Notes: generated by a model not told the origin, from the sequence alone. A stretch of DNA of 62,425 nucleotides from an uncultured Clostridia bacterium (GCA_934182605.1 CAKPRQ010000010.1:1-62425), one strand, 5' to 3'. Counted from the first letter of the stretch, positions 28,048 to 37,357 are shown. Translations and numbers: made by a program.

Positions 28048-28507
28048 ATTTTTCTCCTTTACTTTTTCTTAAATTTTTAAAAAAATCTTTAATTATTCTT
28101 TCACATTCTTCTTTTAAAATTCCTTTTTCATATTCTACTTTATAATTATGAGTATATTCCTTAAAAACATTTAGTACAGAACCTACTGCTCCCATTCTAT
28201 TATCATCTGTTCCAATATATACCTTCTTTATTCGAGATGATAAAATCGCTCCTGCACACATAATGCAAGGCTCTACAGTTACATACATTTCACAATCTAT
28301 AAGACGCCAATTATCTAATTTTTTACTAGCTTTTTCTATTGCAATAATTTCAGCATGTTTTATTGCACTTTTCTTAATTTCTTTTTTATTATACCCTCTT
28401 GCAATAATTTTTCCATCTTTTACTATTACTGCACCAATTGGGATTTCATCTATTTTTAAGGCTTTTTTAGCTTCTTTTAATGCCTCTTTCATAAATTTTT
28501 CTTCCAT
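28034..28507 (-). CDS. tadA: tRNA-specific adenosine-34 deaminase
   Basis: The 157-residue protein has the deaminase motifs HAEIIAIEKA and PCIMCAGAILSSRIKKV plus the TadA-typical IPIGAVIV and NRMGAVGSVLN. It converts A34 to inosine in tRNA-Arg(ACG), which is essential in most bacteria. The start at 28507 has a modest upstream AAGGG; an internal Met (residue 6) is possible. It is first in a three-gene operon. Confidence 0.92.
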   Translation of the reverse strand: MEEKFMKEALKEAKKALKIDEIPIGAVIVKDGKIIARGYNKKEIKKSAIKHAEIIAIEKASKKLDNWRLIDCEMYVTVEPCIMCAGAILSSRIKKVYIGTDDNRMGAVGSVLNVFKEYTHNYKVEYEKGILKEECERIIKDFFKNLRKSKGEKFGKL

Positions 28508-28543
28508 ATATATTTTTCCCTTATTCTTTAAATAATATGATAT

Positions 28544-28572
28544 ATTATAGCATTAATATATCTTTAATGCAA
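28544..28572 (-). promoter_or_regulatory. Promoter of the tadA operon
   Basis: Minus strand TTGCAT, 17 bases, TATAAT, ending about 37 bases before the tadA start. Confidence 0.65.
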
Positions 28573-30161
28573 CTTTATTTTTTATATTGAACTTATTTTT
28601 AATTATTCATTTTTTCTTGTTATTTTTATTTTAATTTTTTTATTATTTATTTTTTATTATTTTTATCAATTATTTTTTATTAATTCTTTTTAATTTATTA
28701 TTAATTTTAATGTTATTATTCTTCTTAAGAATCAATTTTTGTATATTTTTAAAAAGTTTTGATTAACTATTTAGTTAATCGGCAAAAAACAAATAATGCA
28801 AAATATAAATATTTTATGTAAAATTATTTTCAACTAATTTAATGCTTATTTTTAATTTTATACTCAAAAATAATTTTACGTTTTTTCAAAACTTTATAAC
28901 CTAGATTTAGCACTTATTTTTTCTAATTTCTAAATTTTATGTTATCTTTAAACAGTTTGTTAATTGTTTTTCATATTTCTATGTTTCCTAAACGAAGATA
29001 TTGCATCTAACTTTAGATTTAGTAATACTTCGTTTTTGATTATTTATGTTATGTAAAATGTTTTTTGAAATTATTTTTTTCTAACCTTTTGGCACAAAAA
29101 CTAAATGATTTTAAATATTTTTTAAATCCATTTCAACATTTTTTTGTCTTTTAAGTACGATTTTTCTTTTTTATATTACCTAAAAAATCTTTTATTGTAT
29201 TTTCTAAAAAAATTTAACTAATGTATAAATATTTTAAAAAAAATCAGTCTTTTTTGTTATTTTGACTAAATATTAATTAGATCTTTTTCTAAATAATGAC
29301 TTTCACTTTTTTTAAAGAAATATTTTCTTTCTGAAAAACTATTTTTTATCTATCTGCTATTAATATTAATTTATAATTTCCATAGTTTTTATATAATTAT
29401 TTATATGTTCAAATTTCAATTTCAAGTATTATGTAAAACGTTGTTTTTTTATAATGCTTTCTTACTATTTTCTTTGATGCGATAGCTTTTTTAGTAATAT
29501 TTATATTATACTAGCTACAATTTTTATTTTTCATATTAGTTTATGTATACTTTGTTCAGAATACTTTCTTAAGCTATTTCTTCTTATTATACTTATTTTC
29601 AATATCCTGTGATTGTCATCAGGGCAATTTGCCAAATCCATTTTTATTTACAAAGCAAATTATAAAAAGATATTTTTTAATCTTAAATTTTAATTTCCCA
29701 AAAGCAAATAAAAATTTTCATTGAATTGAATTTAATTTAATTTTATACTAATAATTTCTTTCTTATTCCTCTATTTATTTTTCTATTTATTATTTATTTC
29801 TATTATTTATTATTTTATTTTTTTATTATTTATTATTTATTTTTTATTATTTATTATTTATTATTTATTTTTTATTATTTATTTTTTATTATTTATTTTT
29901 TATTATTTATTATTTTATTTTTTATTATTTATTTTTTATTATTTATTATTTTATTATTTATTATTTTATTTTTTATTTTTTATTTTTTATTATTTATTAT
30001 TTATTTTTTATTATTTATTTTTTATTATTTATTCTTTTTTATTTATTCTTTTTTATTTATTTTTTTATCTATTTATTATTTATTTCTTCATATTATTTAT
30101 ATATTGATAATAATTATCATTTATGTTATTATTTTGTATATTATTTGAAAGGAGTTTAATT
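28573..30161. other. 1.6 kb T-rich gene-free tract with a simple-sequence block
   Basis: No frame with protein-like composition was seen on either strand. The plus strand is strongly T-rich; from about 29760 to 30080 it is almost only T and A, built from irregular repeats of units such as TTATTATTTATTTT. A hairpin lies at 28990-29037 and the motif TATGTAAAA recurs near 28815, 29048 and 29430. The tract ends abruptly at a truncated metallo-hydrolase gene. Confidence 0.7.
28990..29037. other. Isolated stem-loop in the T-rich tract
   Basis: AAACGAAG (28990-28997) pairs with CTTCGTTT (29028-29035); further pairing inside (ATCTAA with TTAGAT region) gives an extended hairpin followed by T residues. 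It is the only GC-containing structure in the gap and could be an old terminator or a small RNA. Confidence 0.4.
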
Positions 30162-30565
30162 ATGTTAGAAAATATTAAAATATTATTACGGTTGTACCAA
30201 ATGAAAAATACACTGTTAGTGGAATAAATTTTAAAACTATCACTGCATATAATACTAATAAACAATTTCATCCTAAGGAAAATAATTGGGTTGGTTATTT
30301 AATTAAACTTAATAATATTACTTATTATATTGCTGGAGATACGGATATAACAAAAGAAAACAAGAAAATAAAATACGATATTGCGTTTGTTCCTGTTGGA
30401 GGAACTTATACAATGGATTATAAAGAAGCTGCTGATTTAATTAATATAATTAAAACACAAATCGCTATCCCAACTCATTATGGAAGTATTGTAGGGAATA
30501 TAAATGATGGACTTAATTTTTCAAAATTATTAAATAATGATATAAAATACAAAATTTTAACATAA
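30162..30565 (+). pseudogene. Truncated, frameshifted MBL-fold metallo-hydrolase (C-terminal half)
   Basis: The recognisable frame (ITVVPNEKYTVSGINFKTI to the stop at 30565) contains AGDTDIT, FVPVGGTYTMDYKEA and IPTHYGS. These are the metal-binding Asp and His segments of the C-terminal half of UlaG-like metallo-beta-lactamase-fold hydrolases. The N-terminal half, with the HxHxDH site, is missing; low-complexity T-rich DNA stands in its place. A start (MLENIKI at 30162 after GAAAGGAG) is one frame off the rest. The gene is dead. Confidence 0.85.
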
Positions 30566-30568
30566 AAT

Positions 30569-30645
<77 letters not shown>

Positions 30646-30748
30646 ATTTCATTATTATTATACCATAATTTTTCTATTTTTCAATATTTTTTAAGAAAAA
30701 ATTAGATTATAAAATACAGATATCTTTATAATCTAATTTTTCTCTTAC

Positions 30749-30931
30749 TTATGCATTTAATTTTGATATTAATTCTTCAACGTCAATTCCATGTACTTCA
30801 CAAGCTTCTTCTAATGTTTCCATTTGTGAAGCAGGACAACCAATGCAGTGCATACCTGATTCTAATAATATATCAACTTTATCAGGATATTTTTCTAACA
30901 ATTCTCCAATTGTAATTGTTTTCTCTATCAT
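30749..30931 (-). CDS. DUF1858 redox-disulfide protein (60 aa)
   Basis: The short protein begins MIEKTITIGELLEKYPDK and has SGMHCIGCPAS with the CxxC pair, matching the hybrid-cluster-protein-associated disulfide domain (DUF1858). Such proteins occur in anaerobes, with a presumed redox or metal role that is not proven. The ATG at 30931 follows AAAGGATT; the TTG six bases earlier is less likely. It is a single gene. Confidence 0.85.
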   Translation of the reverse strand: MIEKTITIGELLEKYPDKVDILLESGMHCIGCPASQMETLEEACEVHGIDVEELISKLNA

Positions 30932-31053
30932 ACCCAAAATCCTTTCTTATAAATTTAATTTCTATTGATACGTTGTTTCGACAAAAATCGTCAGAACCCG
31001 CCGTTACCAATAAAAATCACATTAAAATTTTATCACAAATTTTGAGAAAAGTA

Positions 31054-31082
31054 TAGACAAATTTAAAAAAATATTGTATTAT
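31054..31082 (+). promoter_or_regulatory. Promoter of the plus-strand secretion operon
   Basis: TAGACA, 17 bases, TATTAT. It is placed upstream of a small membrane ORF and the VirD4-like gene. Confidence 0.65.
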
Positions 31083-31118
31083 TTATACATGCTTAATTTA
31101 AAAAAAGGAGTGAGGCAT

Positions 31119-31268
31119 ATAGGAAATATATTAATACACATATTTTTTATAACTTTCATTTTTAATATTTTTTTAACTCTTTATTATTTTTATTCTTTAC
31201 TTGAAACGAGATTATTTTTACATAATCAAGGTGCAATATTGAAAATTAAGAAAAAATATTTTCTATAA
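31119..31268 (+). CDS. Small membrane peptide, possibly starting at AUA
   Basis: An open frame encodes about 50 residues with one hydrophobic helix (ILIHIFFITFIFNIFLTLYY) and a basic tail. The only ATG in frame (31089) lies at the predicted transcription start, whereas AAAGGAG at 31104-31110 is 8 bases before an ATA at 31119. It is the first frame of the secretion operon and ends 22 bases before the VirD4-like gene. No family recognised; chance ORF not excluded. Confidence 0.35.
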   Translation: MGNILIHIFFITFIFNIFLTLYYFYSLLETRLFLHNQGAILKIKKKYFL

Positions 31269-31290
31269 TTTATGAGCAGGAGGAAACTAC

Positions 31291-32913
31291 ATGAAAATAA
31301 TATTTCGTTTAAGTTTTATTCTTTGCTTTCTTTGTATAACTATTTTGCTATTAATAATTTTCATGAAACCAATTTTCATATCCAATAATATTATGTTTCC
31401 ATATAGTTTTGAGGAATTTAACATAGTGGAAAAGTACCCCATATTATGGTTTAATATAAAATTACTTTACATATTTTTTTATATAATGTCTAACATTATA
31501 ATTTCAAATTCTATTTTTAACTTGATTTTTAAAAATTATAAAAACCCCCAAACTTCAACTAAAAAGAATGATGATAAAAAATTCAAATTATTTATAGGAA
31601 AAGATTCTGACGATAATAAGATATTTATAGAAGAAAATGGTTTATATCAAAATTTTTTAATTTCTGGTACAACAGGAAGTGGCAAGACTAGTTCTGCAAT
31701 TTATCCCTTTACAAAACAATTAATAGAATATCAAAACCCTAAGCTTGGTATGCTAATACTTGATGTTAAAGGCAATTTTCATAAACAAGTTAAACAATTT
31801 TGCAATATATTTGATAAAGAAAACGATTTAATTACAATAGAAATTAATGGTAAATTTAAGTACAACCCTTTGCACAAGCCTAATATTTCACCTTTAATTT
31901 TAGCAAATCGTATCAAAAGTATTTTATTACTTTTTTCCGAAAATAATTCGGATTCATATTGGCTTGATAAGGTTGAACAAGTTTTATGCGAGGCAATTAA
32001 GCTTTGTAGGATTTATAATGATAACTATGTTAATTTTCTAGAATTACATAAACTTATAACTGATAATGAATATTATATTTTAAAAACATCTGTTATTAAA
32101 AATTTATTCCAAGAAAAAAAGTTATCAGAGAAAGAAATGTATGATACTCTAACTGCAATTAATTTTTTTGAAACTGAATTTTATAAATTAGATTCAAGAG
32201 TTCTTTCAATTATAAAATCAGAAATTACTAGAATCACTAATTTATTTATTAATGATTTAGATATTTTAAACACATTTTGTTCTAAAAGTAAGGAAGACTT
32301 GAATTTTACAGGTTTTAAAGAAGTTATTAAAAATCATAAAATTGTAGTTCTAAATATGAACATTGCTAAACATAAAAATCTTTCAAAAATTATTGCTGCC
32401 TATTTAAAACTTGATTTTCAAGATGAAGTTTTACAATGTATTGAAAACAACACTATTCAGCCTACGGCTTTTATTTGTGATGAATACCACGAATATTCAA
32501 CTACTAATGATGCTAATTTCTTTGCATTAAGTCGTGAAGCGAAATGTATTAATATTATTGCAACACAAAGCTATACTTCTATTTTAAACACTTTAAAAAA
32601 TGAATACACAACAAAAGTGATTATTCAAAATTTAATTAATAAAATTTGGTTTAGAACAGATGATATGTTTACTATAGAAGAAGCTCAAAAACAATTGGGT
32701 AAAGAAGATAAAGTAAAAATATCAAAAAATATTTCAGAAAATTCTAATGATATTAATTATAGTATTTTAATTGATTCATTAAAATCTGATAATCATAGTT
32801 TTACAGAAAGCATAAGCACTTATATACAGACTGATTATATATATGATACAAATTATTTTACAAAAAATCTAAAAACCTTTGAAGCTATTGCTTTCTTGTC
32901 TAACCGGTTATGA
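31291..32913 (+). CDS. VirD4/TraG-like type IV coupling ATPase
   Basis: The 540-residue protein has two N-terminal membrane helices (about 5-30 and 55-80), Walker A GTTGSGKTSS at 126-135, MLILDVKGNFHKQ (Walker B-like for this family), and a late FICDEYHEYS..ALSREAKCINIIATQS block that typifies VirD4/TraG. Such proteins bind DNA-protein substrates at the membrane and feed them to a type IV channel. The ATG follows GCAGGAGG. Downstream, pilin-like, VirB6-like and VirB3-like genes lie on the same strand. No relaxase partner gene is visible. Confidence 0.88.
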   Translation: MKIIFRLSFILCFLCITILLLIIFMKPIFISNNIMFPYSFEEFNIVEKYPILWFNIKLLYIFFYIMSNIIISNSIFNLIFKNYKNPQTSTKKNDDKKFKLFIGKDSDDNKIFIEENGLYQNFLISGTTGSGKTSSAIYPFTKQLIEYQNPKLGMLILDVKGNFHKQVKQFCNIFDKENDLITIEINGKFKYNPLHKPNISPLILANRIKSILLLFSENNSDSYWLDKVEQVLCEAIKLCRIYNDNYVNFLELHKLITDNEYYILKTSVIKNLFQEKKLSEKEMYDTLTAINFFETEFYKLDSRVLSIIKSEITRITNLFINDLDILNTFCSKSKEDLNFTGFKEVIKNHKIVVLNMNIAKHKNLSKIIAAYLKLDFQDEVLQCIENNTIQPTAFICDEYHEYSTTNDANFFALSREAKCINIIATQSYTSILNTLKNEYTTKVIIQNLINKIWFRTDDMFTIEEAQKQLGKEDKVKISKNISENSNDINYSILIDSLKSDNHSFTESISTYIQTDYIYDTNYFTKNLKTFEAIAFLSNRL

Positions 32914-32985
32914 AATTATATATTCTTCTAAAATTAACCTTATTCCCTTTTTTAAATAAGTATTATTTAATAGGAGGACAAATAA

Positions 32986-33312
32986 ATGCATAAAAAATAC
33001 AAACTAATATTCTTTTTATTAATAATTTTAACAATTATACTTATGTCTTCAGATTCATATGCTGCAGATCCTAAGATTGTTACTACTTTAAGAAAAGGAT
33101 TTGAATCTATTGAAGAATGGATTATAAAAATTTCAACACCTGCAGCTGCTGTTGCTGTTGGTACGGGTGTGTTTATGAAGAAATTCAGTTTTGGAGACGA
33201 AGAAAAAATTAGAACAGGAAAAAGATTAATCAGAGGTAGTTTATTTTCTTATGGATTTATTCTAGCAATAGATTTAATATTATCGGCTATTAAATCTATT
33301 ATTAATCCGTGA
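32986..33312 (+). CDS. VirB2/TrbC-like pilin-type protein
   Basis: The 108-residue protein has a signal peptide (about 1-28, ending SDSYAADP) and two hydrophobic segments (TPAAAVAVGTGVF and SLFSYGFILAIDLILSAI), the pattern of VirB2/TrbC pilins. No sequence motif proves it; size, topology and position between VirD4-like and VirB6-like genes support the call. The ATG follows AGGAGG. Confidence 0.65.
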   Translation: MHKKYKLIFFLLIILTIILMSSDSYAADPKIVTTLRKGFESIEEWIIKISTPAAAVAVGTGVFMKKFSFGDEEKIRTGKRLIRGSLFSYGFILAIDLILSAIKSIINP

Positions 33313-33348
33313 TCCATCCTAAAAACTATCTAAAAAGGAGCTAATATA

Positions 33349-34224
33349 TTGGAAACTAACAACATTATAGAAATAATATCAACAACTATAAATACTATTT
33401 TTTCTAACTTATTTTCCTCAATAGATAACGAATTATATGGTATTCTTGACGACATAATATTTATTAGTAAAGATATTATAACAGATTCACACTTTGAAAA
33501 TATTATTGGTACTAGTACATCGCAAGGCATTCTACTTATTTGTAACACCTTAATAATAGCCTTTATATTATATTACAGTATTTCTTTATTAATATCTCAT
33601 ATGACTTTTTCAGAAAACATTCGCCCTACAGCATTTATATTTAGAACGGTTATATTTTCTATTTTATTAAATTTCTCCCCATTCATTTGTGAAATATTAA
33701 TAGAATTAGTATCTAATATTTCTCTAGGAATAAGAAATATCGGTGAAGTCTTATTTAATAAAGAAGTTTGTTTTTCAACTCTAATACAAGAAATAAATAA
33801 CGTTATTAGTATAAATAATACAGATTTCAATTTGTTCTCTTTAAATGGATTACTAAAAAGTTTTATATCTATTGGTTTATTAAATTTAATTTTTACTTAT
33901 TCTCTAAGATATATTATGATTAAAATTTTCACTTTATTAGCTCCATTTGCTTTTTTGACGTTATTTATTCGTAATACAAATTGGTTTTTTTCAGCTTGGC
34001 TAAAGGCATATTTATCTTTATTGTTTATGCAAATTCTTGTAAGTTTAATATTAGTAATTACTTTTTCACTTGATTTTTCATCTAACGATTTATTAAGTAA
34101 GTTATTAATAATTGGTGCTATATATGCTATAATTAAAACTAATTCATTTATTAAAGAACTTATGGGTGGAATTAGTACCGAAGTGTCTTTAAACATAAAT
34201 AAATTAAGAGGTGGTTCGCTATGA
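33349..34224 (+). CDS. VirB6/TrbL-like multi-pass membrane protein
   Basis: The 291-residue protein has about six membrane helices, including GILLICNTLIIAFILYYSIS, a central pair, and a C-terminal run with APFAFLTLFIRNT..WLKAYLSLLFMQILVSLI. The W-x-K..Y..LL..Q pattern recurs in VirB6/TrbL proteins, which form part of the inner-membrane channel. It starts at a TTG 9 bases after AAGGAG. It overlaps the next gene by 4 bases. Confidence 0.7.
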   Translation: METNNIIEIISTTINTIFSNLFSSIDNELYGILDDIIFISKDIITDSHFENIIGTSTSQGILLICNTLIIAFILYYSISLLISHMTFSENIRPTAFIFRTVIFSILLNFSPFICEILIELVSNISLGIRNIGEVLFNKEVCFSTLIQEINNVISINNTDFNLFSLNGLLKSFISIGLLNLIFTYSLRYIMIKIFTLLAPFAFLTLFIRNTNWFFSAWLKAYLSLLFMQILVSLILVITFSLDFSSNDLLSKLLIIGAIYAIIKTNSFIKELMGGISTEVSLNINKLRGGSL

Positions 34225-34508
34225 AATTTATATTTCCACAAAATTATAATTTTCAAACTAAATTACTTGGTTTTATAGATTACTCTACAGCAATTTTTAA
34301 TATTATTTATTGGACAATTTTATACTTTATTTTAAATACTTTTATTACTGATTTTACTTTAAAAATATCCATTTTTATTATATTTGCATTACCTATATTT
34401 ATATTAAGTATTACTGGTATTTATAAAGAAAATTTTTTAAATATTTTATATTACGTTATTAAGTATTTTTTTAATTGCAATGTTTATGTTTTTTCAAAAA
34501 ATGACTAA
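34221..34508 (+). CDS. VirB3/PrgI-like small membrane protein
   Basis: The 95-residue protein begins KFIFPQNYNFQTKLLGFIDY and has two adjacent membrane helices at about 25-70, then a short amphipathic tail. Opening and topology fit the PrgI/VirB3 group, which usually sits next to the VirB4 ATPase. Here VirB4 is on the other strand 7 kb away. It overlaps the VirB6-like gene (ATGA-type junction). Confidence 0.65.
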   Translation: MKFIFPQNYNFQTKLLGFIDYSTAIFNIIYWTILYFILNTFITDFTLKISIFIIFALPIFILSITGIYKENFLNILYYVIKYFFNCNVYVFSKND

Positions 34509-34602
34509 AATTAACTCTTTCTTTATTTTCCTTTATATATTTTTAGTATTCATACTTTTTAAAAATATTTTACCTTTTTTAGTTGTAAAAACTCAAGTTT
34601 AA
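34501..34602 (+). CDS. Possible tiny membrane peptide (33 aa)
   Basis: An ATG overlapping the end of the VirB3-like gene opens a 33-residue frame, MTKINSFFIFLYIFLVFILF, then a short tail. There is no clear ribosome binding site, so translation would depend on coupling. Low confidence in this AT-rich DNA. Confidence 0.25.
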   Translation: MTKINSFFIFLYIFLVFILFKNILPFLVVKTQV

Positions 34603-34700
34603 TGTTATAATTCTTTATACCATTTTAAGGATAAATATTTAATTATTACGTGAATATGTAACAGATATATTTATAACTTTATGAAGGGAATGATTTTTAA

Positions 34701-35672
34701 ATGAAACTAGAACAGAACCAAAAAAATTTATTATTTGAGAAAACAGAAATACCAGATATATTTTTTAATGAATATTTATCTATGGCAAATGGAGATTTTG
34801 TAAAGGTATATCTTTATATGCTATTTTTATCAAAATACAATAAGGATGTTAAAATTGCGGACCTTTCTAAATCTCTTAACTTACAATTTTCGGTTATACA
34901 AGAAGCTATTAAATTTTGGGAGGACAACGGTCTAATTATTAGGAAAACTAATGGTTATATAATGAAAGACTTGCAAGAAATGGCCTTAAATAAATTATAT
35001 AAAGCTAAAGTTACTCTTTCAGATGAAACTATAGAAAAAAACCAAAAAACTAAAAAACAAACTAAAGCTATTGAAGCTATATGTAATTCTTGTTTTCAAG
35101 GCGTTATGTCTCCAACTTGGTATAATGATATTTTATTATGGTTTGCTAAATACGAGTTCGATGAACAAGTTATGATGGCTCTTTTCCAATATTGTTATGG
35201 GAAATCTGCACTACATAAAAATTATATACAAACTGTTGCTGAAGCTTGGCATAAAAATAATATAAAAACATATTCAGATTTAGAAAATTATACTATGAAG
35301 CAAGAAAATATGAAAAAATCAAAATCTATTATTGCAAAAAAATTAGGATTAACCAGAGCCTTAACTACTTTTGAAGAAGAATATATTGATAAATGGATAA
35401 TAGATTTTAATTATGATTTAGAAATTATTGAAATGGCTTTAAAGAAATCAACTTCAAAATTAAATATTAGTTTTGATTATATAGATAAAATTATTTCTAA
35501 CTGGCATGAACATAATTTAAAAACTAAAGAAGATATAAATAAATATTTGACTGAATTTAAACAAAAACAAAAAAATATTAAAGAATTAGAAAAAAAATCA
35601 AAAGTTTCAAATACTAATTATCAACAAAGAAATTATGATAATTTAGAAAATTTATATGCTAATATAAATTAA
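34701..35672 (+). CDS. dnaD: DnaD-domain replication initiation protein
   Basis: The 323-residue protein has an N-terminal winged-helix part (DFVKVYLYMLFLSKYN..DLSKSLNLQFSVIQEAIKFW) and two DnaD/DnaB_2 domains: ICNSCFQGVMSPTWYNDILL..AEAWHKNNIKT and FNYDLEIIEMALKKS..ISNWHEHNLKT. DnaD acts with DnaA and the helicase loader in primosome assembly. The ATG follows GAAGGGAATGA. It lies 25 bases before the dnaC-like gene, the usual pair in Clostridia, but here also directly behind the secretion genes on one strand. Confidence 0.85.
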   Translation: MKLEQNQKNLLFEKTEIPDIFFNEYLSMANGDFVKVYLYMLFLSKYNKDVKIADLSKSLNLQFSVIQEAIKFWEDNGLIIRKTNGYIMKDLQEMALNKLYKAKVTLSDETIEKNQKTKKQTKAIEAICNSCFQGVMSPTWYNDILLWFAKYEFDEQVMMALFQYCYGKSALHKNYIQTVAEAWHKNNIKTYSDLENYTMKQENMKKSKSIIAKKLGLTRALTTFEEEYIDKWIIDFNYDLEIIEMALKKSTSKLNISFDYIDKIISNWHEHNLKTKEDINKYLTEFKQKQKNIKELEKKSKVSNTNYQQRNYDNLENLYANIN

Positions 35673-35697
35673 GATTTTTTAGATAGGAGGAATTATT

Positions 35698-36687
35698 ATT
35701 AATTATAATTTAAGACAAATATTAAGAAAATATGAAACTAAAAGAGATACTGCATTAAAAGAATTAGAAAAAAGAAAAAAAGAATTATACTTAAAAATTC
35801 CTCGCTTACAAGAATTAGAGGATGAATTAAACACTTTTTCTATTAAAACGGTTAAAACAATATTAATGGCTGAACCAAATAAAAAGGATGAACTTATATG
35901 TAATTTAAATAATGAAATAAATAAACTAAAATTAGAAAAACAAAACATATTAAAATCAATTAATTTAGATGAAAATTATTTAAGACCTAAATATGAATGT
36001 CCTTTATGCAATGACACAGGTTATATAGTTACTGATTCTTCTAATACTATGTGTAACTGCTTAAAACAAGAACTTTTGAATTTAGAATATAACTCATCTA
36101 ATTTAAATAAATTAGACAAAGAAAATTTTTCAACTTTTAATTTAAATAAATATTCTAACGAAGTTGATTTCACTAAATATAATGTAAATATTTCTCCACA
36201 AGAAAATATGAGAAATATTTTAAAGATTATAAAAAATTTTATTTTTAATTTTGATAGTCCTGATGAAAAAAACCTTTTATTTACTGGAAATACTGGACTT
36301 GGCAAAACTTTTTTATCTAATTGTATTGCAAATGAAATATTAAATATGAATAAAACTGTTTTATACCAGACAGCTCCAATTATGTTGGATACTATTATTG
36401 ATTATAGATTTAATAGAATTGATGGAGATATTTATAAAAACATTCTAAGTGTAGATTTATTAATAATTGATGATTTAGGAACAGAAAGCATAAATAGTAT
36501 GAAATTTACAGAATTATTTAATATTATAAATTCTAGGATTTTATCTAATAATACTAAAACACTTATTTCCACTAATTTAAGTGTAAATGAATTGTTAAAA
36601 AATTATGATGAAAGAATTTTTTCAAGATTTGCAGGAAATTATAATATTTGCAAATTTTTTGGTGATGATATAAGATTAAAAAAATAA
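35698..36687 (+). CDS. DnaC/DnaI-like helicase loader ATPase, apparently starting at AUU
   Basis: The protein has a coiled-coil N-terminus (NYNLRQILRKYETKRDTALK), a Cys cluster (CPLCNDTGYI..CNC), Walker A FTGNTGLGKTFLSN, Walker B LLIIDDLGTES, and sensor motif TNLSVNELLK. Clostridial homologs begin at the coiled coil. Here that stretch is upstream of the first ATG (35866). The frame starts at ATT (35698), exactly 7 bases after AGGAGG and with no ATG, GTG or TTG available. Starting at 35866 would remove 56 conserved-looking residues and has no ribosome binding site. About 329 residues. Confidence 0.85.
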   Translation: MNYNLRQILRKYETKRDTALKELEKRKKELYLKIPRLQELEDELNTFSIKTVKTILMAEPNKKDELICNLNNEINKLKLEKQNILKSINLDENYLRPKYECPLCNDTGYIVTDSSNTMCNCLKQELLNLEYNSSNLNKLDKENFSTFNLNKYSNEVDFTKYNVNISPQENMRNILKIIKNFIFNFDSPDEKNLLFTGNTGLGKTFLSNCIANEILNMNKTVLYQTAPIMLDTIIDYRFNRIDGDIYKNILSVDLLIIDDLGTESINSMKFTELFNIINSRILSNNTKTLISTNLSVNELLKNYDERIFSRFAGNYNICKFFGDDIRLKK

Positions 36688-36688
36688 G

Positions 36689-36708
36689 ATGGAGATATTA
36701 TTCTCCAT
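36689..36708. terminator. Bidirectional terminator between the dnaC-like gene and deoC
   Basis: ATGGAGA pairs with TCTCCAT, six-base loop, flanked by A-rich and T-rich runs. Confidence 0.75.
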
Positions 36709-36709
36709 T

Positions 36710-37357
36710 TTATTCTTTTATTATATTTATACTTTTACTCGTTCCTAACCTAGTAGCTCCTAATTCAATCATTTTTTCAGCTACTTTTTTATCAGAAATT
36801 CCACCGCTTGCTTTTATTTGTAATTTATTATTTTTGTATTTATTCATAATTATCACATCATTTTCACTAGCACCTCTTGTTCCAAATCCCGTTGATGTCT
36901 TTATGTAATCTACATTTAATTTATTGCAAATTTCTGTCATAATCTTTATATTTTCTTCATCTAAATAACAAGTTTCTATTATAACTTTTAATATTTTTCC
37001 TTCACAAATTTTTCGTATATCACTTATCTCTTTCTCTATATATTCAAATTTTTTATCTAATAAAGCTCCAATATTTATAACCATATCTATTTCTTCTGCG
37101 CCAGTATTTATTGCATTTTGGGCTTCAAACGTTTTAGTTTCAATAGTATTTTGCCCCAATGGAAATCCCACAACTGTACATATTTTTACAGTACTTTTTA
37201 ATTTTTCTAAATATGATTTTACTAAACTTACATAACAAGGATTTATACAAACACTTTTAAATTTATATTTATCTGCTTCATCACATAATTTTATAATATC
37301 CTTTTCTTGAGCATAAGCTTTTAACATAGTATGGTCTATATATTTGTTTAATTCCAT
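36710..37357 (-). CDS. deoC: Deoxyribose-phosphate aldolase
   Basis: The 215-residue TIM-barrel protein has YIDHTMLKAYA, VCTVVGFPLG-like ICTVVGFPLGQ, EIDMVINIGAL, KVIIETCYL (active-site Lys strand) and DYIKTSTGFGTRGA with the Schiff-base Lys, then KASGGISD. It cleaves deoxyribose-5-phosphate to acetaldehyde and glyceraldehyde-3-phosphate. The start follows AAAGGAG. It lies downstream of gyrA on the same strand. Confidence 0.96.
   Translation of the reverse strand: MELNKYIDHTMLKAYAQEKDIIKLCDEADKYKFKSVCINPCYVSLVKSYLEKLKSTVKICTVVGFPLGQNTIETKTFEAQNAINTGAEEIDMVINIGALLDKKFEYIEKEISDIRKICEGKILKVIIETCYLDEENIKIMTEICNKLNVDYIKTSTGFGTRGASENDVIIMNKYKNNKLQIKASGGISDKKVAEKMIELGATRLGTSKSINIIKE

Noticed and set aside
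29760..30080. Possible CRISPR-like repeat array
   Set aside because: Units are irregular, contain no distinct spacers and are simple T/A sequence; no cas genes nearby.
30960..31020. Slightly GC-richer stretch (CGTCAGAACCCGCCG) as an RNA gene
   Set aside because: No convincing fold or match to a known RNA class could be seen by eye.
31074..36687. Integrative conjugative element
   Set aside because: No relaxase, integrase, transposase or attachment-site repeats seen; housekeeping replication genes lie within the same strand block.
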